In this document: positions 17,744-26,389 of the stretch, one piece after another | Position numbering within the stretch: position 1 is the stretch's first letter | Layout: every line of letters starts with the position of its first letter | From: Streptomyces sp. NBC_01335 | GTDB lineage: Bacteria > Actinomycetota > Actinomycetes > Streptomycetales > Streptomycetaceae | DNA length: 64,000 bases | Direction of reading: 5' to 3' | NCBI RefSeq assembly: GCF_035953295.1 | Contig: NZ_CP108370.1 | Span: 7,177,001-7,241,000, forward strand | Notes under the pieces: generated by a model | Seen by the model: the letters and a program-made list of their open reading frames with translations, nothing else | Databases searched by the model: none | What the model was told of the DNA's origin: nothing | Position numbers and translations under genes: made by a program

Positions 17744-18136
17744 GGATCCCCGATCCCTCGGCCTCACCCCTGACGGAGGCGAGGCGCGGCTCAGTCGATG
17801 TGCAGGGAGGATTGGATTTATGCGTCAAGCACTACATCTTTTGCGAGGAGCGGTCAGAGGGTTGCAGATATCTGGAGGCTCGTCTACCGGTCGCGTAGGT
17901 ACCAATTGCGTCGCCTGAGTGTCGGGATGCGTCAACACCCTTTCCCAGCAGGGGCTTTCGTGAGAGCTGTCGGGAAATGCAAGTTCGCCGCAAGGGATGG
18001 AAGCCCGTTGCGTTTTTGCGCAAGGCGGCGGGGGTGGCGGACACGCCGATGCCCCGGACCGCCGCGCGCTAGGAGCGCGGCGGTCCGGGGCATCGGTCAG
18101 AGCGGGTACGGGGGGAGGGAGCGGGCGCCCCCGGCG
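17744..18136. promoter_or_regulatory. Control region of the large GH87-like gene and end of manD
   Basis: This 393-base stretch has no convincing gene. It contains at least six TTGCG or CGCAA elements, including a perfect TTGCGCAA palindrome at 18016-18023 within TGCGCAAG (18017-18024), the core shared with the LacI operator. It therefore probably holds the promoter and repressor sites for the GH87-like gene. The right end carries the manD terminator. Confidence 0.5.
18046..18096 (-). terminator. Terminator after the mannonate dehydratase gene
   Basis: Twenty-two-base perfect arms (18046-18067 and 18075-18096) enclose a seven-base loop, 40 bases below the stop codon. Confidence 0.88.
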
Positions 18137-19351
18137 TCACCAGTCGTGGACGGTGCCGTCCTGGAGGCGGTTGACCGGCAGATACGAGGGCTCGTACGGG
18201 TGTGCCGCGGCCAGTTCCTCGTCGAGCTCCACGCCGATGCCGGGGGCCTCGCCCGGGTGCAGGTGCCCGTCGGTGAACGTGTAGGCGTGCCGGAACACCT
18301 CTTCGGTGAGCGCCGAGTGCCCGGAGTACTCCTGGATGCCGAAGTTGTGTACGGCGAGGTCCAGGTGGACCGCCGCGGCCAGGCCCACCGGAGAGATGTC
18401 CTCGGGCCCGTGCGTCGCGGCCTTGACCTGGTACTGCGCGGCGAAGTCGAAGAGCTTCCGCAGCGGGGTGACCCCGCCGAAGTGGGTGACCGCCGACCGC
18501 GCGTAGTCGATCAGCCGCTCGGTGATCAGCGCCTGGTAGTCGTGGACGGTGTTGAAGACCTCGCCCACCGCGAGCGGCGTGGTCGTGTGGTGGCGGATCA
18601 GGCGGAACGCGTCCTGGTTCTCCGCGGGCGTGCAGTCCTCCAGCCAGAACGGGCGGTACGGCTCCAGGTCCTTGCCGAGCCGCGCGGCCTGGATCGGGGT
18701 GAGCCGGTGGTGGGCGTCGTGGAGCAGCGGCAGTTCGGCGCCGAACTCCGCCCGTACCGCCTCGAAGACCGCCGGGACGTGCCGCAGGTAGGCGTCGGTG
18801 TCCCAGTCCTCGACCAGCGGCCTGGCCCGCTGGTGGAGCACGGCGGCGCCGCTCTCGTCCGTGGTGTGCACCCCGTACACCGCCTTCAGCCCCGGCACGC
18901 CGGTCTGGATGCGGACCGCCCGGTACCCCTCGGCGAGGCGGGCCCGGACGGAGTCGAGCAGCTCGGGGATGCCGGCGCCGTTGGCGTGGCCGTAGGTGCG
19001 GACGCGGTCACGGCTCGCGCCGCCGAGGAGCTGGTAGAGCGGGAGTCCGGCGGCCTTGGCCTTGATGTCCCAGAGCGCCACGTCCACGGCGGCTATCGCG
19101 GCCATGGTGACCGGCCCGCGCCGCCAGTAGGCGCCCCGGTACAGGTACTGCCAGGTGTCCTCGACGCGGTGCGGGTCGAGCCCGACGAGCAACGGCAGCA
19201 CATGGTCCTGCAGGTAGCCGACGACGGCGAGCTCCCTGCCGTTGAGCGTGGCGTCGCCGAGCCCGGTGAGCCCTTCGTCGGTCGTCAGCTTCAGTGTGAC
19301 GAAGTTGCGTCCGGGACTGGTGACGATCAACTTCGCGTCGACGATCTTCAT
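18137..19351 (-). CDS. manD: D-mannonate dehydratase-family enolase (ManD/RspA-like)
   Basis: ATG 19351, behind GGAAAG, gives 404 residues, the usual ManD length. The N-terminus [18 protein letters not shown], the [12 protein letters not shown] segment, VRIQTGVPG with the Arg recalled as catalytic in ManD, HDAHHR with metal and acid residues, and [11 protein letters not shown] are all characteristic of the mannonate dehydratase subgroup of the enolase superfamily. The reaction would be D-mannonate to 2-keto-3-deoxygluconate in the cytoplasm. Some family members have low activity or prefer gluconate, so the true substrate is open. No other uronate pathway genes are adjacent. It stands alone between two terminators. 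Confidence 0.88.
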   Translation of the reverse strand: MKIVDAKLIVTSPGRNFVTLKLTTDEGLTGLGDATLNGRELAVVGYLQDHVLPLLVGLDPHRVEDTWQYLYRGAYWRRGPVTMAAIAAVDVALWDIKAKAAGLPLYQLLGGASRDRVRTYGHANGAGIPELLDSVRARLAEGYRAVRIQTGVPGLKAVYGVHTTDESGAAVLHQRARPLVEDWDTDAYLRHVPAVFEAVRAEFGAELPLLHDAHHRLTPIQAARLGKDLEPYRPFWLEDCTPAENQDAFRLIRHHTTTPLAVGEVFNTVHDYQALITERLIDYARSAVTHFGGVTPLRKLFDFAAQYQVKAATHGPEDISPVGLAAAVHLDLAVHNFGIQEYSGHSALTEEVFRHAYTFTDGHLHPGEAPGIGVELDEELAAAHPYEPSYLPVNRLQDGTVHDW

Positions 19352-19387
19352 GCGCGTGCTCTTTCCGGTGCTGGGCAGGGCTGTGCG

Positions 19388-19430
19388 ATACCGGGCGGGG
19401 CCGTCGGTGACGGCCTGCCCTGCCCGGTAT
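19388..19430. promoter_or_regulatory. Two-tier inverted repeat in the manD leader
   Basis: ATACCGGGC (19388-19396) pairs with GCCCGGTAT (19422-19430), and GGCCGTC (19399-19405) pairs with GACGGCC (19409-19415). The structure sits 37 bases upstream of manD and could be an operator or an mRNA hairpin. Confidence 0.45.
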
Positions 19431-19482
19431 TCCATCAGTCCCGTCGCCGGCGCTCCGCCCGGGCCTCCTCTCCCGTACGCGT

Positions 19483-19520
19483 GCGTGGTGGCCGGGCCCG
19501 TCACGGCCCGGCCACCACGC
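19483..19520 (-). terminator. Terminator after the GH18 gene
   Basis: Sixteen-base perfect arms (19483-19498 and 19505-19520) with a six-base loop lie seven bases below the GH18 stop codon. Confidence 0.85.
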
Positions 19521-19526
19521 CGTGGT

Positions 19527-20924
19527 TCACCCCGTGTACTGCGCGAACACGCGGGTGTAGTCCCACGCCTGCTGGCTGACGTCCGAGCAGGTGTCCGCGC
19601 CGCCGCCGGTGCACGGCCGGTCACGGTTGACCGACCAGAAGGTCAGCCGTGCCAGGTGGTGCTGCTGGGCGTACGCGAGGATGGTGCGGAAGTCGTCCAC
19701 CGTCACCGTCTCGTTGTCGTCGGTGAGACCGTTCATGGACGAGATGCCGATCGACCGGTACGTCTGGTCGTCGGTGTACCCGTAGGCGCTCTTCACCGCG
19801 TTCTTCAGGCCCTCGGCGGCCTGCTTGGTGAGGTTGCCCATGTTCTGGCCGGCGCCGCCGAAGTCGAACGGCATGATCGTCCAGCTGTCGACGGTCAGCC
19901 CCGAGGAGGCGGCCCGGTTGATCAGCGAACTGTCGGGACCGCTCTGGCCGGTGCCGAAGGTGACGTACACCTTGATGCCCGGGTTGTTGGCCTTCACGGT
20001 CTTCAGCGCGTCCACCGTGCGCTGCTGCACGGTGGCGTTGCTGTAGGCGTCCGCCTCGATGTCGATGTCGATCGCCTTGAGGCCGTACGCGTTGATGACC
20101 TTCTGGTACGCGGCGGCCAGCTCACCCGCGCTGGAGCATGAGCTCTCCAGCTTGTTGCCGCTCCAGCCGCCGAACGACGGGATGACGTCGCCGCCCGCCG
20201 CGCGCACGGTGTTGACCGTCTGCTGGTCGACCCCGCCGGTCAGGGCCCGCGAACCGTCCCACTGCGGGTTGCAGTAGCCGTTGCTCAGGACGAACGCCAG
20301 GGTGAACCACTTCACCCCGGTCGCGTTCATCACGGTCGTCGGACTCGGCGGACTGCCCCACCCGTTGTAGAGGTACGGGGCCACCGCCATGGTCCCGCCC
20401 GGTGCCGGCGTGCCGCCGCCCGAGGGGGTCGTCCACTTCTGGTTGGCCGTGCCGGAGCAGGTCCAGAGCTGGAGCCGGGTGCCGTTCGCCGAGGAGTTGC
20501 CAGTGGCGTCCACGCACTTGTCCGCCTGCGGGTTCACGATGTCGCGTGCCGCGGAGACGGACCACTTCTGGTTGGCGCTGCCCGCGCAGTCCCAGAGCTG
20601 GAGCTGGGAACCGTCGGCGGTGCCGTTGTCCTTGATGTCGAGGCACTTGCCCAGCGCCCGGACGGTGCCGTCGCTGTTGACGCTCCACTGCTGGGCGGCG
20701 GAGCCGTTGCAGTCGTACAGCTGGACGGCGGTGCCGTTGGCCGTCGCCGCACCGGCGACATCGACGCACTTGCCGCCGATGCCGGTGATCGCGCCGGTCG
20801 CGGTCACCGCCGCCTGCGCGGTGGCCGGCAGCGAGACGAGGGACGCCCCCGCCGCGAGGAGGAGCGCCGAGGGCAGCGCCAGGGACCGGCCCCAGCGGCG
20901 GCGGGCGCCTGCGAGCGCGCTCAC
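19527..20924 (-). CDS. Secreted GH18 chitinase-like protein with ricin B lectin domain
   Basis: GTG 20924 overlaps the upstream stop as GTGA and starts a clear signal peptide; this gives 465 residues. After the signal comes a ricin-type beta-trefoil (about 40-165, with GKCVDV and QLYDC repeats), then a GH18 barrel. The active-site strand reads AIDIDIEAD with D286, D288 and E290, the DxDxE part of the GH18 motif, although the first Asp of the longer consensus is replaced by Lys. [12 protein letters not shown] near the end is typical of Streptomyces GH18 proteins. It should act outside the cell on chitin or a related GlcNAc polymer. Translation is coupled to the GH16 gene. Confidence 0.87.
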   Translation of the reverse strand: MSALAGARRRWGRSLALPSALLLAAGASLVSLPATAQAAVTATGAITGIGGKCVDVAGAATANGTAVQLYDCNGSAAQQWSVNSDGTVRALGKCLDIKDNGTADGSQLQLWDCAGSANQKWSVSAARDIVNPQADKCVDATGNSSANGTRLQLWTCSGTANQKWTTPSGGGTPAPGGTMAVAPYLYNGWGSPPSPTTVMNATGVKWFTLAFVLSNGYCNPQWDGSRALTGGVDQQTVNTVRAAGGDVIPSFGGWSGNKLESSCSSAGELAAAYQKVINAYGLKAIDIDIEADAYSNATVQQRTVDALKTVKANNPGIKVYVTFGTGQSGPDSSLINRAASSGLTVDSWTIMPFDFGGAGQNMGNLTKQAAEGLKNAVKSAYGYTDDQTYRSIGISSMNGLTDDNETVTVDDFRTILAYAQQHHLARLTFWSVNRDRPCTGGGADTCSDVSQQAWDYTRVFAQYTG

Positions 20925-21007
20925 GCGGCGTTCACCGTCCACTTCTGGTTGGCCGTGCCGGAGCAGGTCCAGAGCTGGAGCCGGGTGCCGTTCGCCGAGG
21001 AGTTGCC
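20430..21007. repeat. 72-base exact repeat shared by two ricin domains
   Basis: Bases 20430-20501 are repeated exactly at 20936-21007. They encode the C-terminal part of the lectin modules of the GH18 and GH16 proteins, showing that one lectin module was copied from the other recently or is kept uniform by gene conversion. Confidence 0.85.
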
Positions 21008-22207
21008 GGTGGCGTCCATGCACTTGTTCGACTGGATGCCGACGATGTCCTTGGCCGCGGGGGTCGCCCATTTCTGTGCGGCGCTTCCGTTGCAGTCCCA
21101 GAGCTGGAGCAGGGTGCCGTCCGCGGTGCCGGCGTCCTTGGCGTCGAGGCACTTGCCGAGGGCGCGGATGGTGCCGTCGGAGTTGACCGCCCACTTCTGG
21201 GCGGCGGAACCGTTGCAGTCGTACAGCTGCACGGCGGTGCCGTTCGCGGTGGCGGCGCTCGCCACGTCGACGCACTTGCCGCCGATGCCCGTGATCGAAC
21301 CACCGGAGGCCGGGGGAGGAGTCGTGCCGGTGTCACTGGTGGTGACGTGCACGTAGTCGACGACGAGCTGGCTCGGGAACGGCGTGGAGCCGTCGGGGTC
21401 GCCGGGCCAGTAGCCGCCGACCGCGAGGTTCAGGATGATGAAGAAGGGCTTGTTGAACACCCAGCTGTTGCCGCCCACGTCGGCGGGGGTGCGCGTCTGG
21501 TAGACGTTCCCGTCGACCGACCAGGTGAGGGAGTTGGGGGCCCAGTCGACCGCGAAGGTGTGGAACGCGTCGGCGAGGGCCTGACCGCCCGGCAGGGTGT
21601 AGCCCGCGCCGATGCCCGCGGAGCCGGAGTACCCGGGGCCGTGGATGGTGCCGTGCACCGAGCCGGGCTCGTAACCGACGTTCTCCATGATGTCGATCTC
21701 ACCGCTGTTGGGCCAGCCGACGCTGCCCAGGTCCGCGCCGAGCATCCAGAACGCCGGCCACATGCCCTGCCCGCGCGGGATCTTCATCCGGGTCTCGACG
21801 TGCCCGTACGTCGAGGTGAACTTGCCGGAGGTGTTCAGCCGTGCCGAGGTGTACTGGCACGTGCCGTACCAGCACTGGTAGTTGGCGGGGTTCTCCTTGC
21901 GGGCGGTGATGACCAGGTTGCCCTGGCCGTCCAGCCGGGCGTTGTTCGCGCCCGACGTGTAGTACTGCCGCTCGTGGTTGCTGACGTTGTCGCCGGTCTC
22001 CGTCTGCCACTTGCTCGCGTCGGGCGCCGAGCCGGCCGTGCCGTTGAAGTCGTCGGAGAAGGTCGTGGTCGCGGCGGCCGCGGTGGCGGCGCTCCGGGCG
22101 GTCACGGGTGCCGCGCCCGCCGGTACGGCGGTGAGCAGGCCGGAACAGCAGAGGAGGGACGCGACACAGAGCGCCAGCCGGCGCTTTCTGGGGGTTCGCA
22201 CCATCAT
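20921..22207 (-). CDS. Secreted GH16 beta-glucanase with ricin B lectin domain
   Basis: The 428-residue product starts at ATG 22207 (a second ATG follows at once); the ribosome site is weak. A signal peptide is followed by a GH16 domain (about 45-285) with the active-site motif GEIDIMENVG: nucleophile E170, D172 and acid/base E175. A Pro/Gly linker leads to a ricin-type beta-trefoil (about 300-428). The spacing with Met between Asp and Glu is the laminarinase-type motif, so endo-beta-1,3-glucan hydrolysis is expected outside the cell. It forms an operon with the overlapping GH18 gene. Together they would attack the beta-glucan and chitin of fungal walls. Confidence 0.92.
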   Translation of the reverse strand: MMVRTPRKRRLALCVASLLCCSGLLTAVPAGAAPVTARSAATAAAATTTFSDDFNGTAGSAPDASKWQTETGDNVSNHERQYYTSGANNARLDGQGNLVITARKENPANYQCWYGTCQYTSARLNTSGKFTSTYGHVETRMKIPRGQGMWPAFWMLGADLGSVGWPNSGEIDIMENVGYEPGSVHGTIHGPGYSGSAGIGAGYTLPGGQALADAFHTFAVDWAPNSLTWSVDGNVYQTRTPADVGGNSWVFNKPFFIILNLAVGGYWPGDPDGSTPFPSQLVVDYVHVTTSDTGTTPPPASGGSITGIGGKCVDVASAATANGTAVQLYDCNGSAAQKWAVNSDGTIRALGKCLDAKDAGTADGTLLQLWDCNGSAAQKWATPAAKDIVGIQSNKCMDATGNSSANGTRLQLWTCSGTANQKWTVNAA

Positions 22208-22809
22208 CACTTCGCTTCGTGTGGGGGTTGCCCGGTCGGGGATCTTTCGGGCGGGGGCTTCGGCCCTCGACCAAAATATGGTCATGGGCATGACAGGTTG
22301 CAGCGCGAACCGGCACCCGAGGGGGCGATGCCGGTCGTTAATTCACTACTTGATTTAAGTGAGGGGGAGAGGGGGCGTCAAGGTGCTGGTACAGACCTTC
22401 TGTTGGCGACGGGGGAGGGGTGCGCGGGCGACTCGTTTCACGTCTTGAACGAGTGCCGGTCTCCGCCGTCGGCCGTGCCGGCCCCGCGTGGTGCGCCGGG
22501 CGGGCGCGGAGTGGTGCGGTGCGCCGGACGGGGTGCGGTGACCGTGCGTCGGCCCGCGGTGGTGGCGGGGTTCGAGCGGGCCACTGGAATTCGGTCGTGA
22601 GTGCGGGCCGTCATACCAGAGCGGGACGGATGGCGGGCAAGTTCGACAACTGGCGCTCACGCCCGCCGCGTCGGCGACTACCGTGTGTGCTCAGTGATCA
22701 ACGATGGGCTCATGTTCTTCGAGCCCACCCGGTTGATCCGGAGCCTTAACGACCCCCTTTGGTGCCACCGCATGAACGATTCCGGGTGCCCCACGTACCG
22801 AGGACGCTG
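22208..22809. other. Gene-free control region between GH16 and cvnA
   Basis: This 602-base divergent region has no convincing coding frame. Near GH16 it has two inverted repeats, GACCA-N5-TGGTC (22269-22283) and GTCATG-GG-CATGAC (22281-22294), about 60-90 bases upstream of the start, plus an AT-rich element with TCACT/AGTGA arms near 22343-22362. Near cvnA lies a nested inverted repeat at 22696-22738. These are probably promoters and operators. Confidence 0.45.
22696..22738. promoter_or_regulatory. Nested inverted repeat upstream of cvnA
   Basis: GATCAAC (22696-22702) pairs with GTTGATC (22732-22738) and encloses GGGCTC (22706-22711) paired with GAGCCC (22721-22726). It ends 71 bases before the cvnA start and may be an operator or a leader hairpin. 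Confidence 0.4.
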
Positions 22810-24969
22810 ATGTCTCAACTTCGCGCACCAGAAGCGCGACCGGATCGCCGGGAGAGCGGGCGGCACGGCCGCCCGGCGGGCCGTTCCCCCTCCGCCGCCG
22901 CGAAGCCGCGTGCGGTGCAGCCGACCCCCGAGGTGCGGATGCGCGGCCAGATGACGCGTGCCGCGCTGCTGCCGACCGTGGCCGCCCTGCTCAGCGGTGC
23001 CGCCGCGGTCATCTTCACCGTGCGGGCTTCCGGGGTACGCCCCTCCGGCAGCCTGCTGGCCGCGCTCGGCGGCTCGGGCGCGCTCGCCGTGACGGCCGTC
23101 GCGGCGGCGTGCATCGGCGCCCACCGGGTCGCGGCCGGGCTGCTCGACCGGGCCCAGGCGCTCCGCCGGGCCAACGCCCGCGGCCAGGCCGACCTCCAGC
23201 GGGCGCTGGAGCAGCTCCGTGCCGGGGAGGTGCTGCCCGCCCGCCGGGCCCCGCAGCCCACCGCCCCCGGCGCGGACGCCTTCGACCTGCTCGGACAGGA
23301 GATCGCGCGCTCCCAGGAGGCCGCCGTGGCCGCCGTGGCGCAGGCCTCCCAGCTCTTCAGCAACGCGGGCAACGAACAGAAGGTGGAGGTCTTCGTCAAC
23401 CTCGCGCGCCGTCTGCAATCCCTGGTGCACCGCGAGATCCAGATTCTCGACGAACTCGAACACGAGGTGGAGGACCCCGACCTCCTCAAGGGCCTCTTCC
23501 ACGTCGACCACCTGGCGACCCGCATCCGCCGCCACGCGGAGAACCTCGCCGTGCTCGGCGGTGCGGTCTCCCGCCGGCAGTGGTCCAACCCGGTCACCCT
23601 CACCGAGGTGCTGCGCTCCGCCATCGCGGAGGTGGAGCAGTACCCGCGGGTCAAGCTGGTCCCGCCGATCGAGGGCACCCTGCGCGGGCACGCCGTCGCC
23701 GACGTGATCCACCTGGTGGCCGAACTCGTCGAGAACGCGACCGTGTTCTCCGCCCCGCACACCCAGGTCCTGCTCCGCGTCCAGCCCGTCACGGCGGGCT
23801 TCGCACTGGAGGTGGAGGACCGGGGGCTCGGCATGCCGGGCCAGGAGCAGAGCCGGATGAACGCCCTGCTCGCCGACCCCGACCAGGTCAACGTCGCCCA
23901 TCTGCTCCAGGACGGCCGCATCGGGCTGTTCGTCGTCTCCGCACTGGCCCGCCGGCACGGCATCGCGGTACGGCTGGAGAGCAACATCTACGGCGGTACG
24001 CAGGCGGTCCTGGTCCTCCCGCAGGTGCTGCTCGGCGCCGAGAGCGACACCACCACCCCGCCGGAAGGCGTCCCGGTGCCCCCGCCCGGCGCCGTGCACC
24101 GGCCCCCGGCCCAGGACTCCGTACCCCAGACCCACCCCGCCCCGGGGTACACCGGGCCGCAGCCCGCACCCGTCCTCCCCGGCGCCCCGGACCGTACCCG
24201 GGGGCCGGGCCAGGAGCAGCTCCCGCCCGCTCAGGACCGGCTCCGGCCCGTACCCGGACGAGTCGGGCCCCTCGGCGCGGCGCCCGGAGCACCTGGCTCA
24301 GGGCCCGGTGTACCCGGTGCGCTCGGCGTACCCGGCTCAGGGCCCGGCGCCCCGGGGACCCCGCAGCCCCCGCGCCAGATCCGTCGCGAGGCCCAGGGTC
24401 CGCCGCTGCCGCAGCGCACCTCGGAGCGGTCGGCGCCGACCGGTTCCCACCCCGCACCCGCGGGGTACCAGGCGGGTGCCGCGTACCCCGAACCGGAGCC
24501 AGCGGCCCCGGCACGCCCCGAGCTGCCCCGGCGCACCAACCAGGAGAACCTGGTGCCGCAGCTCCGCCAGCCCCCGGTGCGACGCGTCCCGGACGAGCAC
24601 GCGGTGCACGACCCCGGCCTCGTCGCCGCGTTCCGGCGCGGGATCGACCTGGCGGAGGCCCGGTCGGCGCAGGACACGGAACCCCCGGCCGCGGGTGGCG
24701 ACGGCCTGCCGCCCGCCACCGGTCCCGGACCGTCCCCCCGAGGGCCCGGCCACGGCCTCCCGCAGGGAACGGGGTCCGTCGCGCCCGGGTTCGCCCCGTA
24801 CGCCCCGCCGGCCGCACCGCCGGTCCGGCGGGTCACCCCGCTGCCCGTCCGCGCGCCGGCCGCACCGTCCGAAAAGGGAATCGGGGGCCGCCCCGGCCCC
24901 CGTCACGAGAACCCCGACGCGCGTCACGAGAACCCCGACCCCCGTCACGAGAACACGTACAAGGAGTAG
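22810..24969 (+). CDS. cvnA: Conservon sensor histidine kinase-like protein CvnA
   Basis: ATG 22810 follows AGGA and gives 719 residues. Two hydrophobic segments lie at about 52-75 and 85-105, followed by a coiled region and a HATPase_c domain (about 180-420) with ELVENATVFS as N-box and VEDRGLGMPG as G-box. The phosphoacceptor region (REIQILDELEHEVEDPDLLKGLF) lacks a classic H-box, typical of conservon CvnA proteins. A Pro-rich C-terminal third ends in tandem RHENPD repeats. Conservons act at the membrane as a signalling complex with CvnB, C and D, compared in the literature to G-protein-coupled systems. The next three genes follow in the usual order. Confidence 0.93.
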   Translation: MSQLRAPEARPDRRESGRHGRPAGRSPSAAAKPRAVQPTPEVRMRGQMTRAALLPTVAALLSGAAAVIFTVRASGVRPSGSLLAALGGSGALAVTAVAAACIGAHRVAAGLLDRAQALRRANARGQADLQRALEQLRAGEVLPARRAPQPTAPGADAFDLLGQEIARSQEAAVAAVAQASQLFSNAGNEQKVEVFVNLARRLQSLVHREIQILDELEHEVEDPDLLKGLFHVDHLATRIRRHAENLAVLGGAVSRRQWSNPVTLTEVLRSAIAEVEQYPRVKLVPPIEGTLRGHAVADVIHLVAELVENATVFSAPHTQVLLRVQPVTAGFALEVEDRGLGMPGQEQSRMNALLADPDQVNVAHLLQDGRIGLFVVSALARRHGIAVRLESNIYGGTQAVLVLPQVLLGAESDTTTPPEGVPVPPPGAVHRPPAQDSVPQTHPAPGYTGPQPAPVLPGAPDRTRGPGQEQLPPAQDRLRPVPGRVGPLGAAPGAPGSGPGVPGALGVPGSGPGAPGTPQPPRQIRREAQGPPLPQRTSERSAPTGSHPAPAGYQAGAAYPEPEPAAPARPELPRRTNQENLVPQLRQPPVRRVPDEHAVHDPGLVAAFRRGIDLAEARSAQDTEPPAAGGDGLPPATGPGPSPRGPGHGLPQGTGSVAPGFAPYAPPAAPPVRRVTPLPVRAPAAPSEKGIGGRPGPRHENPDARHENPDPRHENTYKE
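24901..24957 (+). repeat. 21-base tandem repeat at the 3' end of cvnA
   Basis: About 2.7 copies of a 21-base unit starting CGTCACGAGAAC encode RHENPDA-type heptads in the C-terminal tail. Length variation between strains would change the tail without shifting frame. Confidence 0.8.
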
Positions 24970-24976
24970 ATGCACC

Positions 24977-25411
24977 ATGCCGAGCGAAATGACGTCCGGT
25001 CAGGTCGCCGACCTGGACTGGCTGCTGAGCGGACTCGTCCAGCGCGTTCCGTACACCCGCAGCGCCGTCCTGCTGTCCGCGGACGGACTGGTGAAGTCGG
25101 TCCACGGCATGGACTCCGACAGCGCGGACCACATGGCCGCCCTGGCGGCGGGGCTCTACTCGCTGGGCCGCAGCGCCGGAGCCAGGTTCGGGGACAACGG
25201 TGACGTGCGCCAGGTCGTGGTCGAACTCGACTCGACCCTGCTCTTCGTCTCCACCGCGGGTTCCGGCACCTGCCTCGCGGTCCTCGCCGGCCGCGAGGCC
25301 GACGCGGCGGTCCTCGGGTACGAGATGACCATGCTGGTCAAGAGCGTACGACCGTATCTGGCCACCCCGGCGCGGCACATGGCGGGGACACCGTTCACTC
25401 CGGGGCTGTGA
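24977..25411 (+). CDS. cvnB: Roadblock/LC7 domain protein CvnB
   Basis: The start is ATG 24977 with AAGGAG ten bases upstream, giving 144 residues. The sequence LDWLLSGLVQRVPYTRSAVLLSADGLVKSVHG is the roadblock/LC7 signature, a dimerising fold that in prokaryotes works with small GTPases such as MglA. In conservons it is the presumed regulator or GTPase-activating partner of CvnD. It follows cvnA by seven bases and its stop overlaps the cvnC GTG. Confidence 0.95.
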   Translation: MPSEMTSGQVADLDWLLSGLVQRVPYTRSAVLLSADGLVKSVHGMDSDSADHMAALAAGLYSLGRSAGARFGDNGDVRQVVVELDSTLLFVSTAGSGTCLAVLAGREADAAVLGYEMTMLVKSVRPYLATPARHMAGTPFTPGL

Positions 25412-25782
25412 GGGTGCGGGCTCAGGAAGGGCCGCTGCTCGACGCCGAGGCCGGTCGACTCGTTCGTCCGTACACCGTCAGCAGCGGCCGGACCCGGCCG
25501 ACGACCGAGCTCGACCTGCTCTCGCTGATCATGGCGACCGGCAGACAACCGCAGGCCCACCTGGGCCACGAACACACCGTGACGCTCGGGCTGTGCGAGG
25601 GCCCCACGTCCGTCGCCGAGGTGGCCGCGCATCTGCGGCTGCCCGCGACGGTCGCCAAGGTCCTCGTCTCCGACCTGGTCGACTGCGGGGCCGTCACCGC
25701 GCACGCCCCCGCCTTCCAGGACATGCCCACCGACCGAACCCTGCTGGAGGCAGTGCTCGATGGTCTACGACGACAACTCTGA
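25408..25782 (+). CDS. cvnC: DUF742 protein CvnC
   Basis: GTG 25408 overlaps the cvnB stop as GTGA and gives 124 residues. The product is a DUF742 protein: RLVRPYTVSSGRTRP at the N-terminus and a winged-helix-like LCEGPTSVAEVAAHLRLPATVAKVLVSDLVDCGAV segment. The molecular role of CvnC is not settled; a DNA-binding-like fold without proven DNA binding is the usual description. Its 3' end overlaps cvnD by 23 bases. Confidence 0.93.
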   Translation: MRVRAQEGPLLDAEAGRLVRPYTVSSGRTRPTTELDLLSLIMATGRQPQAHLGHEHTVTLGLCEGPTSVAEVAAHLRLPATVAKVLVSDLVDCGAVTAHAPAFQDMPTDRTLLEAVLDGLRRQL

Positions 25783-26389
25783 CAGCACCGCCCGCCCCGC
25801 GCCCTTCCCCGTGGCCCTCAAGGTCCTGGTCGCGGGCGGGTTCGGGGTCGGCAAGACGACGTTCGTGGGCGCCGTCAGCGAGATCGCCCCCCTGAGCACG
25901 GAGGAGCTGCTGACCCAGGTCGGCGTGGGTACGGACAATCTCGACGGGATCGAGTCCAAGCGGGCCACCACGGTGGCCATGGACTTCGGCCGGCTCACCC
26001 TCTCCGACGAGCACGTCCTCTACCTCTTCGGCACCCCCGGCCAGGAACGTTTCTGGTTCATGTGGGACGAGCTGTCGCAGGGCGCCCTGGGCGCGGTGGT
26101 GCTGGCCGACACCCGGCGCCTCGAAGAGTGCTTCGCCGCCGTCGACTTCTTCGAACGGCGCGGCATCGGCTTCATCGTCGCCGTCAACGAGTTCGACGGC
26201 GCCTACCGGTACGCCCCCGACGAGGTGCGGGCCGCGCTGGACCTTCCGCCGGGCGTCCCGGTCGTCCTGTGCGACGCACGCATCGCCAGTTCCGGTACGG
26301 GCGCGCTGGTGACGCTCCTCCAGCACCTCATCAACGCCACCGCTGCCCCGGCACCGGCACCGCTCCAGACGTACGGAGCACACCCGTGA
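25760..26389 (+). CDS. cvnD: Conservon small GTPase CvnD
   Basis: The 209-residue product is a Ras-like P-loop GTPase. The P-loop is GGFGVGKTTF near residue 30. The switch II region is FGTPGQERF, where the usual DxxG Asp is replaced by Gly, as is normal for CvnD. NEFD serves as the nucleotide-specificity motif. The ATG lies inside cvnC, giving a 23-base overlap, and the stop overlaps the GAF gene's GTG. It is the output GTPase of the conservon. Confidence 0.95.
   Translation: MVYDDNSDSTARPAPFPVALKVLVAGGFGVGKTTFVGAVSEIAPLSTEELLTQVGVGTDNLDGIESKRATTVAMDFGRLTLSDEHVLYLFGTPGQERFWFMWDELSQGALGAVVLADTRRLEECFAAVDFFERRGIGFIVAVNEFDGAYRYAPDEVRAALDLPPGVPVVLCDARIASSGTGALVTLLQHLINATAAPAPAPLQTYGAHP

Noticed and set aside
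13334..17773. A 1479-codon plus-strand frame opposite the large GH87-like gene
   Set aside because: Its composition is repetitive Gly/Val/Arg with no domain, and the minus-strand frame has clear modules. Codon-position GC bias explains the open frame.
22420..22749. Small plus-strand gene in the GH16-cvnA gap
   Set aside because: The 109-codon frame has no ribosome site or recognisable domain, is Arg/Gly-rich, and the region carries inverted repeats typical of control DNA.
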